64,000 nucleotides of DNA from Mucilaginibacter hurinus (GCF_003324525.1 NZ_QGDC01000002.1:496001-560000), one strand, 5' to 3'; shown: positions 41,866 through 50,609, numbered from the stretch's first letter. The notes: a model not told the origin generated them from the sequence alone. Made by a program: numbers and translations.

Positions 41866-42627
41866 TTAAAATACCGGGGATTTAATAGCTATGCCTTCGT
41901 CGGTAAGCCGTTGATTAATCAGTTGCGCAAACTCAACCGCATGTGCGCCGTCGCTATGCAAACAAATAGTTTCGGCTGTTAATGGCACAATCCTATGGTT
42001 AACAGATATAACAGACTTGTGCGTTATCATTTTTAATACCTGGTTGAGGCTTTGCCGGGCATCAGTTATTAAAGCGTTGCCTGCCGCACGCGGCGTCAAT
42101 GAACCGTCGTCCTGGTATGTTCGGTCGGCAAACGCCTCTGATGCGGTGCGCAGGCCCAACCGTGCGGCAGCCGTTATCATGTGGCTGCCGGCCAGTGCAT
42201 ATAATACCAATTGCCCATTAAAGTCATATACAGCTTGTGCAACGGCCGCTGCAAGGGCCGCATCACGCGCGGCCATATTGTACAATGCCCCATGGGGTTT
42301 TACATGGTGCAACGCTCCGCCTGCCGCCTGCACAATGCCCTGCAGGGTTTTTATTTGTTGCTGCACAATGCCATAGGTTTCGGCGGGCGAGATAGCCATC
42401 TCACGCCGTCCAAAATTTTCCCGGTCAGGCAGGCTTGGGTGCGCGCCTATTGCTACTCCCCTGCTTAAGGCAAGGTTTACCGTTTGCCGCATCACCTCCG
42501 GACCACCGGCATGAAAACCGCATGCTATATTGGCCGATGAGATATAATTCATTAGTATGGCATCGTTTGGCAAGGGCTCAACACCCGGCGCCTCACCCAT
42601 ATCACAATTCAAGTCAATGGCTGTCAT
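41866..42627 (-). CDS. pxpA: 5-oxoprolinase subunit PxpA (LamB/YcsF family)
   Basis: A 253-residue TIM-barrel-like hydrolase subunit. Signatures are IDLNCDMGEAPG at the start, NIACGFHAGGPEVMRQTV, GAHPSLPDRENFGRR and CLHSDGAHAVEFAQLI at the end. With PxpB and PxpC it forms the prokaryotic ATP-dependent 5-oxoprolinase, which opens pyroglutamate to glutamate. Its ATG overlaps the pxpC stop by one base (TAATG), showing translational coupling in the order pxpB-pxpC-pxpA. Confidence 0.93.
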   Translation of the reverse strand: MTAIDLNCDMGEAPGVEPLPNDAILMNYISSANIACGFHAGGPEVMRQTVNLALSRGVAIGAHPSLPDRENFGRREMAISPAETYGIVQQQIKTLQGIVQAAGGALHHVKPHGALYNMAARDAALAAAVAQAVYDFNGQLVLYALAGSHMITAAARLGLRTASEAFADRTYQDDGSLTPRAAGNALITDARQSLNQVLKMITHKSVISVNHRIVPLTAETICLHSDGAHAVEFAQLINQRLTDEGIAIKSPVF

Positions 42628-43619
42628 TAGTAAAACCTGCTTTTTACCGTTACGGCAAGTTTATATAATTGTTGTTCAAGTTCGATATATAATTTTTGCG
42701 CTTCGCGGGCGGTTATGTCCTTAAAATAAATGCTATCGTCGGGGTTTAACTGACTGCATAAATGCAAATCGACAGCTGCCACCTGGGCTATGCGCGGATA
42801 ACCGCCTGTGGTTTGGCAATCCGTCATTAACAGCACCAGCCTGCCGTTGCCTGTTACCTGTATGGTACCCGGCGCAACGGCAGTTGATAGCATTTCGCCC
42901 GGTATTAACCGTTCAATAGTCGCGCCATCAAAATTACAGCCCATGCGGTTGCTGCTCACATTTAAGGTATATGGCGTAGTTAAGAAATCAATAACTGATC
43001 GACTGTCAAACCAATTGAACTCATGGGCGGGCACCACTCTCACCCGGCTTGTATCAGCAGGTTGCAGCAAGTGTGCAGCCACACTCCAGCCTGTAAATGA
43101 TATGGTGCTGCCCTGCAGCGAATTTAATATAGACCGCGTTGTAAATGTAATTTCAGCACCGCTATCCAACACATCGCCTTTTTGCAGGGCTCGCCCCTGC
43201 AGGCCGCCAAAACCGGCGGTTATACAGGTGCTGCGGCTACCTAAAATCACCGGCACATTAAAACCGCCCGCTACGGCAAGATAGGTGCGGCACCCCTGCG
43301 GCCGACTAATACATTGCACTTGTGTGCCGGCAGACAGGTAAACCGGCCTGTTAGCCGGCAAGGTTGTATCACCTGCAACTAATGCCATACCACCGCCCGC
43401 GTAAGCGATAAGCATACTCGTTTCGGCAATAAACAGGGCGCCTGCATAGGTAAATTCAATAACCGCGTCATCCTCATTATTACCCAAAGCAATGTTGGCT
43501 AACCGGGCCGATAGCGTGTCCATAGCGCCTGATAAAGGCACGCCATGTGATAAGTACAGGCGACGCCCCGTGTCCTGCACGGTGCTTAACAAACCGGGTT
43601 TAATTATACGCAGCCGCAT
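42627..43619 (-). CDS. pxpC: 5-oxoprolinase subunit PxpC (biotin-dependent carboxyltransferase-like)
   Basis: A 330-residue protein of the AHS2/KipA family: IIKPGLLSTVQDTGR, GVPLSGAMDTLSARLAN, a central VVPAHEFNWFD and the C-terminal TGGYPRIAQVAAVDLHLCSQLNPDD. It is the kinase-like partner of PxpB in 5-oxoprolinase. It overlaps the end of pxpB by 20 bases and the start of pxpA by one. Length is typical. Confidence 0.93.
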   Translation of the reverse strand: MRLRIIKPGLLSTVQDTGRRLYLSHGVPLSGAMDTLSARLANIALGNNEDDAVIEFTYAGALFIAETSMLIAYAGGGMALVAGDTTLPANRPVYLSAGTQVQCISRPQGCRTYLAVAGGFNVPVILGSRSTCITAGFGGLQGRALQKGDVLDSGAEITFTTRSILNSLQGSTISFTGWSVAAHLLQPADTSRVRVVPAHEFNWFDSRSVIDFLTTPYTLNVSSNRMGCNFDGATIERLIPGEMLSTAVAPGTIQVTGNGRLVLLMTDCQTTGGYPRIAQVAAVDLHLCSQLNPDDSIYFKDITAREAQKLYIELEQQLYKLAVTVKSRFY

Positions 43620-44373
43620 TGCCGGTTATAAGGTAGTTATTAAATTCATCTGCACTTATGGGTTTAAACACTACGGTGTCGCCGGCCTTTAACAAAGATG
43701 GTTGTTCACTTGCGGCGTCAAAAAGCTGCAACGGTGTTTGCCCGATAAGCTGCCAGCCCCCGGGTGTCGCCAGGGGGTAAACCCCGGTTTGGTTACCGCC
43801 GATGCCTACTGCGCCGGCGGGCACGGCCACGCGCGGCTGTTGCTTTCGCGGTGTGGCAAGCAAGCTGTTCATGCCGCCCAGGTAGGCAAACCCCGGTACA
43901 AAACCTATCATGTACACGGTATAAACAGCTTCATTGTGCAGCTGTATTACCTGCTGCTCTGATAAGCCGTTTACAGCAGCTACTTCACTTAAATCAGGGC
44001 CAAACTTGCCGCCATAACAAACAGGTATGTTTACGGTAGTACCGCATGTGCTCGGCTCAGCTACATTTACATCATCAAGAGATTTTAAATACGCCGTCAG
44101 CCTGTTAATGCAATCTGCGCCAGACAATTCAGGGCTTTGCATTACTTCTACCGGGTTATAAAATATACTCAGCGTGGCATAGGCCGGTACCGCCGCATAA
44201 AATCCGGGGAAAGGATTTGCTTCAATCAATGCATGGTAACGTTTAACCCGTTGCAGTGTACCGGTGTTTATGTCGTTACCAAATTGCATAGTAACCGCCT
44301 GCTCGCTTAAATAGTAAACAGTGTACGCGGCTTTGCCCTGCCCCCCGATGTGTATAAAATTATCTCCGCTCAA
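43600..44373 (-). CDS. pxpB: 5-oxoprolinase subunit PxpB (KipI-like)
   Basis: A 257-residue AHS1/KipI-type protein with YYLSEQAVTMQFGNDI at the start, the conserved IPVCYGGKFGPDLSEVA, GFVPGFAYLGG and the C-terminal GGWQLIGQTPLQLFD. It is the first gene of the pxp operon. There is no ATG before the conserved start; TTG at 44373 is the best candidate, with an AAAAAGG ribosome site eight bases upstream. The 5-oxoproline substrate arises spontaneously from glutamine; no transporter gene accompanies the set here. Confidence 0.92.
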   Translation of the reverse strand: MSGDNFIHIGGQGKAAYTVYYLSEQAVTMQFGNDINTGTLQRVKRYHALIEANPFPGFYAAVPAYATLSIFYNPVEVMQSPELSGADCINRLTAYLKSLDDVNVAEPSTCGTTVNIPVCYGGKFGPDLSEVAAVNGLSEQQVIQLHNEAVYTVYMIGFVPGFAYLGGMNSLLATPRKQQPRVAVPAGAVGIGGNQTGVYPLATPGGWQLIGQTPLQLFDAASEQPSLLKAGDTVVFKPISADEFNNYLITGNAAAYN

Positions 44374-44482
44374 TCTATATACCTTTTTAGGCTCCTTAAA
44401 GCTATCAAAATATTATCGTAATTGACGTAAATCCACCCTTACATTGTCTTATTTGCACCATACCCTCCCAACCTTTCACGCG

Positions 44483-44490
44483 TACCTTTG
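44483..44490 (+). promoter_or_regulatory. Bacteroidota -7 box of the VOC gene
   Basis: TACCTTTG matches TAnnTTTG and lies 34 bases before the ATG at 44525, in the divergent pxpB-VOC intergenic region. Confidence 0.45.
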
Positions 44491-44524
44491 CTTTATACCT
44501 TCACCAATTATTTAAAAACCGTAT

Positions 44525-44983
44525 ATGAAAAAAATAACCCCGTTTCTGTGGTTTGATGATAAGGCCGAAGAAGCTATTAACTTCTATAGTTCTATATTCA
44601 AAAATGCTAAAATAACCAGCGTTATGCCCGGTGCCGGCGAAAAGATAACCGGCGCTACGTTTGAGCTTGAAGGCCAGGAATTTTTCGCACTAAATGGTGG
44701 ACCGCAGTTTAAGTTTAACGAGGCGGTATCAATGTACGTAAATTGTGAAACACAGGAAGAGATAGACGACAAATGGGAGAAACTTACTTCAGGGGGCGGA
44801 GAGGAATCACAGTGCGGCTGGCTGAAGGACAAGTATGGCCTGTGGTGGCAGATAGTACCGCCGGTGCTGCCGCAGTTGCTAAGCGATACAGACCGCGCAA
44901 AGGCCGACCGGGTAATGCAGGCTATGCTGAAAATGAAAAAGATTGACATACGGGCTTTGCAAGACGCGGCTGCCGGTAAATAA
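44525..44983 (+). CDS. VOC family protein, PhnB-like
   Basis: A 152-residue vicinal-oxygen-chelate protein of the PhnB/3-dmu-9_3-mt type. The family signature is ITPFLWFDDKAEEAINFYSSIFKNAKI, with EFFALNGGPQFKFNEAVS and the C-terminal WLKDKYGLWWQIVPPVL. The reaction is unknown. It precedes a DUF1801 gene by seven bases in the same direction, a frequent pairing in Bacteroidota. Confidence 0.9.
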   Translation: MKKITPFLWFDDKAEEAINFYSSIFKNAKITSVMPGAGEKITGATFELEGQEFFALNGGPQFKFNEAVSMYVNCETQEEIDDKWEKLTSGGGEESQCGWLKDKYGLWWQIVPPVLPQLLSDTDRAKADRVMQAMLKMKKIDIRALQDAAAGK

Positions 44984-44990
44984 ACAGTGT

Positions 44991-45353
44991 ATGGATAAAG
45001 CAAAAAAAGCACTTACTGTAGATGAATATCTCGCGGTGTTACCTGTTGATGTAAACAGGACTTTGAGCCGGCTGCGGCAAACCATACGGGCAGCCGCCCC
45101 GCAGGCGGAAGAAGTTATGAGCTACCAGATACCCACATACAAATATAAAGGCGCCCTGCTGCACTTTGCCGCCTTTAAAAATCATTGCGGGCTGTACGTA
45201 GTGAATAAAGATATACTCACCATGTTTGCGCAGGAGTTGGATGGCTATAATACATCAGGGACTACCATACATTTTACCCCTGCGAAACCTATTCCGTTGG
45301 GCCTGGTGAAAAAAATAGTAACCATGCGCCTGGAGCAAAATGACGCGCTGTAG
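44991..45353 (+). CDS. DUF1801 (YdhG-like) protein
   Basis: About 120 residues. The DUF1801 pattern is evident: TVDEYLAVLPVDVNRTLSRLRQTIRAAAPQAEEVMSYQIPTYKYKGALLHFAAFKNHCGLYV, and the ending IPLGLVKKIVTMRLEQN. Some members were proposed to be iron chaperones (frataxin-like fold). The ATG at 44991 is chosen; an upstream frame extension overlaps the VOC gene and has no homology. Confidence 0.9.
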   Translation: MDKAKKALTVDEYLAVLPVDVNRTLSRLRQTIRAAAPQAEEVMSYQIPTYKYKGALLHFAAFKNHCGLYVVNKDILTMFAQELDGYNTSGTTIHFTPAKPIPLGLVKKIVTMRLEQNDAL

Positions 45354-45406
45354 CGTTATGTTGTTTATTGATAAAAAATAGCAGACTTTTACCATGCATC
45401 AACATC

Positions 45407-46300
45407 ATGGCAGAGTCTCATCGGCAATACACCAGGACGCGTATAGCGCCTACACCCAGCGGGTACCTGCACCTGGGTAACATACTGTCGTTTGCATTAA
45501 GTGCAAGCCTTGCCGGCAAGTACGGCGCAAAAGTTCTGTTACGCATTGACGACCTTGACCGGCAACGGGCCGATATACGGTATATTGAAGACATCTTTGA
45601 AACGCTTAATTTTTTAGATATACCATGGCACGAAGGCCCGCGCGATGCTGCAGGGCACGAAGAGAAGTACTCGCAATTACACCGTATGCCCTATTACCGG
45701 CAGGCATTGCAGCAGTTGGCCCAAAATAACTGTGTATTTGCCTGCACATGTTCCCGCACGCAGTTAAAAAGTGCTGCATTATGCCTTTGTGCTGCAAAAA
45801 AACTGCCACTGGACACGGAAGGGGCGAGCTGGCGCCTGCAAACAGACAATGAATTGATACTCAATATTAAAACGCTTACCGGTAACGCTCCGTTGCACCT
45901 GCCTACCGCAATGCAAAACTTCGTGGTAAAAAAAAGAGACGGGTTCCCTGCCTACCAGCTTACATCAGTTGTTGACGATTTGCATTACAGTACCGACCTG
46001 GTTATACGTGGTGAAGACCTATGGGCATCAACCCTGGCGCAGCATTACCTTGCAGCAAAACTTGGCACTGCCGCCTTCAATCAAATCGCCTTTTACCATC
46101 ATCCCTTACTTATGGGGCCGGGCGGAGTAAAGCTGTCTAAATCGGCGGGCGATACGTCTGTGCAATATTTACGGCGGCAGGGCAAAACAGCCGGCGAGAT
46201 TTACAGCATGCTGTCCGGGATGCTAAATTTAGGCAGCGGGGTTACCAACTGGCAGCAGCTCGCAATAAGGTTTTATAATACTTATGAATGCGACCGATAA
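45407..46300 (+). CDS. GluQ-like truncated glutamyl-tRNA synthetase
   Basis: About 297 residues: only the catalytic part of a class I glutamyl-tRNA synthetase. The HIGH-type motif appears in APTPSGYLHLGN and the KMSKS-type motif in GVKLSKSAGD. The anticodon-binding domain is missing. A zinc-binding region occurs as CTCSR with a later CLC. This matches GluQ-RS, which attaches glutamate to the queuosine base of tRNA-Asp instead of to a tRNA end. An in-frame TTG thirteen codons earlier is less likely than the ATG at 45407. Confidence 0.85.
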   Translation: MAESHRQYTRTRIAPTPSGYLHLGNILSFALSASLAGKYGAKVLLRIDDLDRQRADIRYIEDIFETLNFLDIPWHEGPRDAAGHEEKYSQLHRMPYYRQALQQLAQNNCVFACTCSRTQLKSAALCLCAAKKLPLDTEGASWRLQTDNELILNIKTLTGNAPLHLPTAMQNFVVKKRDGFPAYQLTSVVDDLHYSTDLVIRGEDLWASTLAQHYLAAKLGTAAFNQIAFYHHPLLMGPGGVKLSKSAGDTSVQYLRRQGKTAGEIYSMLSGMLNLGSGVTNWQQLAIRFYNTYECDR

Positions 46301-46368
46301 GGCATTATATCAACACCGTCAGAAAACACCGTGTGGCGGCTTACTGGTTAAGCGCTTATTTGGCGTAA

Positions 46369-46992
46369 CTAAACTTTATCTATCCGTATCCATTTCATGC
46401 CTGCTGCTTCGGCAGACTGCACACCCGGGTCACCATCCTCAAATACCAGGCAATCCTGCGGTGCTACACCGAGTTTTTCAGCGGCGGCTAAAAAGGGATC
46501 GGGAAAAGGCTTGCCCCTTGGTGTTTCGTTAGCACACACCAGTACATCGGCCAGGTGGCGTATAACCAACAGGTTAAGCGTTTTTTCAACCGACGCGCGC
46601 TGCCCGCCGGATACCACACCAATTTTTACTTTACCTGCGTGTGCTTTTAAATGGTTTACAACAAAATCAATAGGGAGTGTTTTTTCTATATATTCATCAA
46701 AAAATAGCTGCTGGCGCTCCTGCGCAAAGGCAACCGGGTCAAAAGTGCTGTTATAGCGTTTGTTTATTTCTTCTACCACGTTTACTACCGGCCAGCCGGC
46801 CAGTTCATCAATCATGTCGCCATCTATCGTTAAGCCTGCCTTTGATGCTATATGCACATAAGTATCACGGTGCGCGCCCATGTTATCAGCCAGTGTACCG
46901 TCACAATCATATAAAAATGCTTTAAAATCTCCCTGCGACAAATTGGTTAAGGCTTCAAGCCTGTTATCTATCGCGTTTTCCGTTGTATTCAT
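46369..46992 (-). CDS. HAD family phosphatase
   Basis: About 207 residues of the beta-phosphoglucomutase-like HAD subfamily. The nucleophile motif is FLYDCDGTLADN, followed by an alpha-helical cap domain, motif II VVSGGQR, a lysine in RGKPFPDPFLAAAEKLGV and the acidic motif IV FEDGDPGVQSAEAAG. Likely substrates are small sugar or polyol phosphates. The ATG at 46992 is preferred; the frame extends to 47073 but would overlap the ThuA gene. Confidence 0.9.
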   Translation of the reverse strand: MNTTENAIDNRLEALTNLSQGDFKAFLYDCDGTLADNMGAHRDTYVHIASKAGLTIDGDMIDELAGWPVVNVVEEINKRYNSTFDPVAFAQERQQLFFDEYIEKTLPIDFVVNHLKAHAGKVKIGVVSGGQRASVEKTLNLLVIRHLADVLVCANETPRGKPFPDPFLAAAEKLGVAPQDCLVFEDGDPGVQSAEAAGMKWIRIDKV

Positions 46993-47050
46993 GGTGCAAA
47001 ATTTGTAAAAAATATCTTGTTCAGTTTCAAATAAATGTAAACACTGGTTA

Positions 47051-47881
47051 TTAATAACGTACCGCATCGTCACGCGTTAGCGCGTAAGCCTTGGTAAAGT
47101 CGGTTTTTTTTGTCTGCGATGCTACAAAGGCTATCCCGTTTAGTATATGTTTTACAAAAACGGGTTCGCTGTAGTCATGTTTTGAGTGGCCCAGGGTGGT
47201 TATCCATATGGTGCCGCCGTCAAACGTTTGGTACCATACGGCCGGATATAAACTACCAAACGGCGCCGCCGGCTTTTCATGCACACCTGGTTTAAGCGTG
47301 GTTAAATCATGTGCCATCACCACGTTAATGCCCGGGTAAAGTTCCTTACCAAAGTAACATTCATCCTCCCGGTCCCATACTTTAGGCAGGCCTTGTACCG
47401 ACGGATGCTTAGGTGCAATTACCTTAACGCTAAACTTTTGATAAAAATCATGCATAGCAAATGTGCAGCCTATCATTTGTTTAAACCAGGTCCATTTACG
47501 CTCAGTACCTGTTACAGAATGTATGCCAACAAACCCACCCCCTGCTTCAATATAATGCCTGAAGGCCAGGCGCTGGGCGTCGGTATCAAATACATCATTG
47601 TTGGTGCTGGGAAATATCAGCATGGTGTACTGCTTCAGGTTTGCCTGGTTAAACACAGCAGGATCAGCAGATACATCCACTTTAAATCCTTGCTCTTTCC
47701 CCAGCTTCTGTATGCACGCTACCGCAGCGGGTATATTGTCATGCACGAAGCCCTGCCCGTTTTTGGTGTAAACTAATACCCTGGCACCTTTTAGCGTACC
47801 AAGCGCGTTGGCATCAGTTGCGATTAAAGCCAGCAAACACATAAAAGCCAGTTTAACCAGGTGTGTCTTTATAATCTTCAT
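47051..47881 (-). CDS. ThuA domain protein, exported
   Basis: A 276-residue protein with a signal peptide (LAFMCLLALIATDANA) and a ThuA fold related to class I glutamine amidotransferases. Signatures are RVLVYTKNGQGFVHDNIPAAV, YTMLIFPSTNNDVFD, GGGFVGIHSVTGTERKW and DREDECYF. ThuA-type proteins were first linked to trehalose use and in Bacteroidota usually occur as periplasmic proteins in sugar loci. The substrate is unknown. It precedes the HAD gene on the same strand. Confidence 0.88.
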   Translation of the reverse strand: MKIIKTHLVKLAFMCLLALIATDANALGTLKGARVLVYTKNGQGFVHDNIPAAVACIQKLGKEQGFKVDVSADPAVFNQANLKQYTMLIFPSTNNDVFDTDAQRLAFRHYIEAGGGFVGIHSVTGTERKWTWFKQMIGCTFAMHDFYQKFSVKVIAPKHPSVQGLPKVWDREDECYFGKELYPGINVVMAHDLTTLKPGVHEKPAAPFGSLYPAVWYQTFDGGTIWITTLGHSKHDYSEPVFVKHILNGIAFVASQTKKTDFTKAYALTRDDAVRY

Positions 47882-48071
47882 GCTACAGCAATGCAGTGTA
47901 AGTACTGCGCCTCAAATCTGCGGGTATTTTTTTAACTTGTCAATACAAGTACAATAATAGCCGCTTTATTATTTTAACGCAACCCGTACCATCCTGTGCA
48001 ATATGCCACCAGGTCGTAATATCCCCCCTACTGTGTCGCTTATACACCGCACAACATATGGTTTACGCTAT

Positions 48072-48079
48072 TAACTTTG
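48072..48079 (+). promoter_or_regulatory. Bacteroidota -7 box of the second VOC gene
   Basis: TAACTTTG matches TAnnTTTG and lies 23 bases before the ATG at 48103. Confidence 0.45.
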
Positions 48080-48102
48080 TAATACATTCAATTTAAAAAA
48101 AC

Positions 48103-48543
48103 ATGAAAGCGACAGAAATATTTGTAAATCTTCCGGTTAAGAACCTTGACAGGGCAGTTGAGTTCTTTACTAAATTGGGCTTTACCTTTAATCCGCAGTT
48201 TACCGATGAGAAGGCCACATGTATGATCATCGGCGAAAATATCTATGCCATGCTGCTGGTTGAGCCTTTTTTTGAAACATTTTTAAAAGGGAAGAAGACG
48301 ATAGCCGATGCTGCCACTACTACCGAAGTGCTTAATGCCATTTCGTTAGAAAGCCGCGAGGCGGTAGATAAAATAGTAGAAGACGCAGTTGCCGCGGGCG
48401 GCAGCGAGTTTACCGAAGCGCAGGACCACGGCTGGATGTATAGCCGAAATTTCCAGGACCTTGACGGGCACGTATGGGAATTTTTATATGCAGACATGGC
48501 TGTACTGGGCGACACCAACGCGGCAGAAGCGTCAAAAGCATAA
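48103..48543 (+). CDS. VOC family glyoxalase/bleomycin-resistance-like protein
   Basis: A 146-residue VOC protein: EIFVNLPVKNLDRAVEFFTKLGFTFNPQFTDEKATCMII at the start and SRNFQDLDGHVWEFLYADM near the end, with the usual metal-site glutamate in WEF. The reaction is unknown. It is monocistronic, with a TAnnTTTG promoter in front and a strong terminator behind. Confidence 0.9.
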   Translation: MKATEIFVNLPVKNLDRAVEFFTKLGFTFNPQFTDEKATCMIIGENIYAMLLVEPFFETFLKGKKTIADAATTTEVLNAISLESREAVDKIVEDAVAAGGSEFTEAQDHGWMYSRNFQDLDGHVWEFLYADMAVLGDTNAAEASKA

Positions 48544-48550
48544 TAGATAT

Positions 48551-48582
48551 AAAAAGGTACCGTGATCAGCGGTACCTTTTTT
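48551..48582. terminator. Bidirectional terminator
   Basis: GGTACCG (48556-48562) and CGGTACC (48570-48576), flanked by A5 on one side and T7 on the other, form a hairpin that can end transcription from both the VOC gene (plus strand) and the DUF4199 gene (minus strand). Confidence 0.85.
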
Positions 48583-48584
48583 TA

Positions 48585-49115
48585 TTAACTCGCAACAACC
48601 GTATTTTTACGCTTCAGTAAAAATGCGCTTACCAGCGCTACCAAAATACCTACCGGTAATATCTCCATATAGGTATACATCACCACAAAAACCGGGTTTT
48701 TATACCTTTCGGCCTGTATAGCCATATCAGCCCTGGTTTGGGCTAACTCTGCCGCCGTAGCGCCCGACGCCTGGGTATCTTTTATTACGTGCGCAACATA
48801 CTTATCCATAAAATCGGGAATAAACAGGTAGTAGGTAAACAGCCAGGTAACTACGTACATGGTTGACGCCACAAGCGCAATATAAAGCCCCATGCTAAAC
48901 GCCTTCCCAAAGGTTATCTGCCCGCCGTTGTATTTATCACGATAATTTTTAACACCAACATAAATAAACGAGAAAGCAACAAACATGGATAAAAATCCTA
49001 CAACCATGCTGCCGGTAAAGTCGGGGTTGTTATAGCAAGCTATTACTGCCGTTAACATCACCACCGAAACAATAAGCCCGGCTATCAGCCCAAAAACGAT
49101 CACATTTTTTTTCAT
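48585..49115 (-). CDS. DUF4199 membrane protein
   Basis: A 176-residue protein with four predicted helices (about 5-27, 37-54, 75-97 and 147-168) and a cytoplasmic or periplasmic helical loop in between. It matches DUF4199: FSFIYVGVKNYRDKYNGGQITFGKAFSMGLYIALVAS. The function is unknown. It follows, on the same strand, a membrane-attached LuxR-type regulator; the pairing recurs in Bacteroidota. Confidence 0.88.
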   Translation of the reverse strand: MKKNVIVFGLIAGLIVSVVMLTAVIACYNNPDFTGSMVVGFLSMFVAFSFIYVGVKNYRDKYNGGQITFGKAFSMGLYIALVASTMYVVTWLFTYYLFIPDFMDKYVAHVIKDTQASGATAAELAQTRADMAIQAERYKNPVFVVMYTYMEILPVGILVALVSAFLLKRKNTVVAS

Positions 49116-49207
49116 TGTTTTAATTTTAGATCTACAGGTGCAAAATTGGGGACCAAAATTGTTTTGGCACTCATACTTTAGGGTGATTTTGATAAAAATT
49201 TACCCGG

Positions 49208-49675
49208 CTAAACTACAATACCCAGCCTGCGGGCCTTATCAACAGCCTGTGTACGACGTTGCACCTGCATTTTTTCAAATATTTTCGACGAGTGTGTTTT
49301 TATGGTATTTAACGATACAAACAACCGGCCTGCTATCTGCTGGTTACTATAACCTGCCGCCATAAGCTGCAGTACCTCTAGTTCGCGGTGGCTAAGGCCA
49401 AGCGCTGCAAGTGCCGCTTCATTCAGCACAAAATTAGCTGAGGCCGGTAAGTAAACAGCTTTTTCAACCACCACGGTTTTAGGTTGCACCAATTTAAGCG
49501 CAAGCCATACCCCCAGCGCAGTAAAAATAAGGGCAACAGCTGTAATGTATAATTCAAACAAGTAAGTAGTAAACAACAACTGCGTTTCAAGCAACTTTAA
49601 CAGCAGCAGCAAGGAGGCAAACGCTGCACTGTAAAACAGGATATTTTTGTTTATTGTTAAAAAGCTTGTAGCCAT
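49208..49675 (-). CDS. LuxR-type regulator with two N-terminal membrane helices
   Basis: About 155 residues: two transmembrane helices (about residues 10-28 and 36-58), a short linker, and a C-terminal LuxR/GerE helix-turn-helix (LGLSHRELEVLQLMAAGYSNQQIAGRLFVSLNTIKTHSSKIFEKMQVQRRTQAVDKARRLGI). There is no receiver or other sensor domain, so the membrane part itself may sense. The ATG at 49675 is preferred over one eight codons upstream. It is followed by the DUF4199 gene after about 90 bases. Confidence 0.88.
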   Translation of the reverse strand: MATSFLTINKNILFYSAAFASLLLLLKLLETQLLFTTYLFELYITAVALIFTALGVWLALKLVQPKTVVVEKAVYLPASANFVLNEAALAALGLSHRELEVLQLMAAGYSNQQIAGRLFVSLNTIKTHSSKIFEKMQVQRRTQAVDKARRLGIVV

Positions 49676-49727
49676 GCAAGCAGTATAGGGTATCGACAAT
49701 CAAAAATATGATTTTTTGACAGCTATC

Positions 49728-49991
49728 CTATTTATTGTCTTTATACTTCATCTTTAAAATAAACATGGTTATATCCATTATTACACCAAACGCGTTGGTA
49801 ATTATAATAGGTGCATCTTTTAATATGATGCCGTAGTAAGCCCACAAACCGTTGCCCGCAAACAGCACCACAAACATCCATGGCGACACCCCCTCTACCT
49901 TTTTCTCTTTGAGCGACTTTACAACCTGCGGTATAAGCGATGTTGCTGTAAGCACCCCGGCCGCAATGCCAATTACCTGTTTATCTATCAT
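49728..49991 (-). CDS. SemiSWEET sugar transporter
   Basis: About 87 residues with three helices, the single PQ-loop unit of SemiSWEET proteins, which transport sugars as dimers. The signature is IGIAAGVLTATSLIPQVVKSLKEKKVEGVSPWMFVVLFAGNGLWAYYGI, with the PQ motif in the first helix. The ATG at 49991 is used. The gene is alone; nothing in the neighbourhood indicates the substrate. Confidence 0.9.
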   Translation of the reverse strand: MIDKQVIGIAAGVLTATSLIPQVVKSLKEKKVEGVSPWMFVVLFAGNGLWAYYGIILKDAPIIITNAFGVIMDITMFILKMKYKDNK

Positions 49992-50079
49992 AGTAAAGCA
50001 ACAACCACATCGCAAGAATTATGTTTATCAATCAGTTTAAATAGCGCTATTTTAACTACACTTGTACAAATTATAATTA

Positions 50080-50298
50080 ATGTTAAAATTTTTAGCGATA
50101 GCCATGATACTGGTTGGTGGCGTTTTGCTGCTTTTTACCGGTGATGTTGAAATAGTAAGCGAGCAGGTTGAATCGGCCGGCAACACGGTTACCATAAATA
50201 CCGAAGAAACCATAGCCTGGGAGCCTTATGTGGGTGGGGCCTTGCTGTTAGGCGGCTTTATTATAATGGCTACCCGACGAGTTAAACGCGGATCATAG
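50080..50298 (+). CDS. Small two-helix membrane protein
   Basis: A 72-residue protein with two helices (about 3-20 and 50-65) separated by a short hydrophilic loop of acidic and threonine residues. It is a paralogue of the next gene: both share the pattern helix, VE..., ETI/EKS-AW-PY-GG, helix, basic tail. The function is unknown. Confidence 0.7.
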   Translation: MLKFLAIAMILVGGVLLLFTGDVEIVSEQVESAGNTVTINTEETIAWEPYVGGALLLGGFIIMATRRVKRGS

Positions 50299-50395
50299 TA
50301 AGTGATTTCATGGTTGATGGTGGCTGGTACGGTGGCTGCAATACGTACAAAAACAATTTACCGTCTCAATCCTTAATATCAAAAAACCTATAATT

Positions 50396-50605
50396 ATGAA
50401 CAAGGTAACCGGAATTGTATTGATAGTAATAGGCGCTGCAATGCTGATATGGACAGGCTTTACCTATACCAAAAAAGAAAAAGTGGTTGACGCAGGACCA
50501 ATTGAAATATCAGCAGACAAAGAGAAAAGCGTTAGCTGGCCACCCTACTTAGGCGGCGTACTTTTAATTGGCGGTATTGTTATAGTAGCAACGGCTAAAA
50601 AGTAA
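50396..50605 (+). CDS. Small two-helix membrane protein, paralogue
   Basis: A 69-residue protein: GIVLIVIGAAMLIWTGF as first helix, a loop with ADKEKSVSWPPYLGG, and GVLLIGGIVIVATAKK as second helix. It is a tandem paralogue of the gene 97 bases upstream. No family with known function is recognised. It converges on the lipocalin-like gene with four bases between stops. Confidence 0.75.
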   Translation: MNKVTGIVLIVIGAAMLIWTGFTYTKKEKVVDAGPIEISADKEKSVSWPPYLGGVLLIGGIVIVATAKK

Positions 50606-50609
50606 GCTT

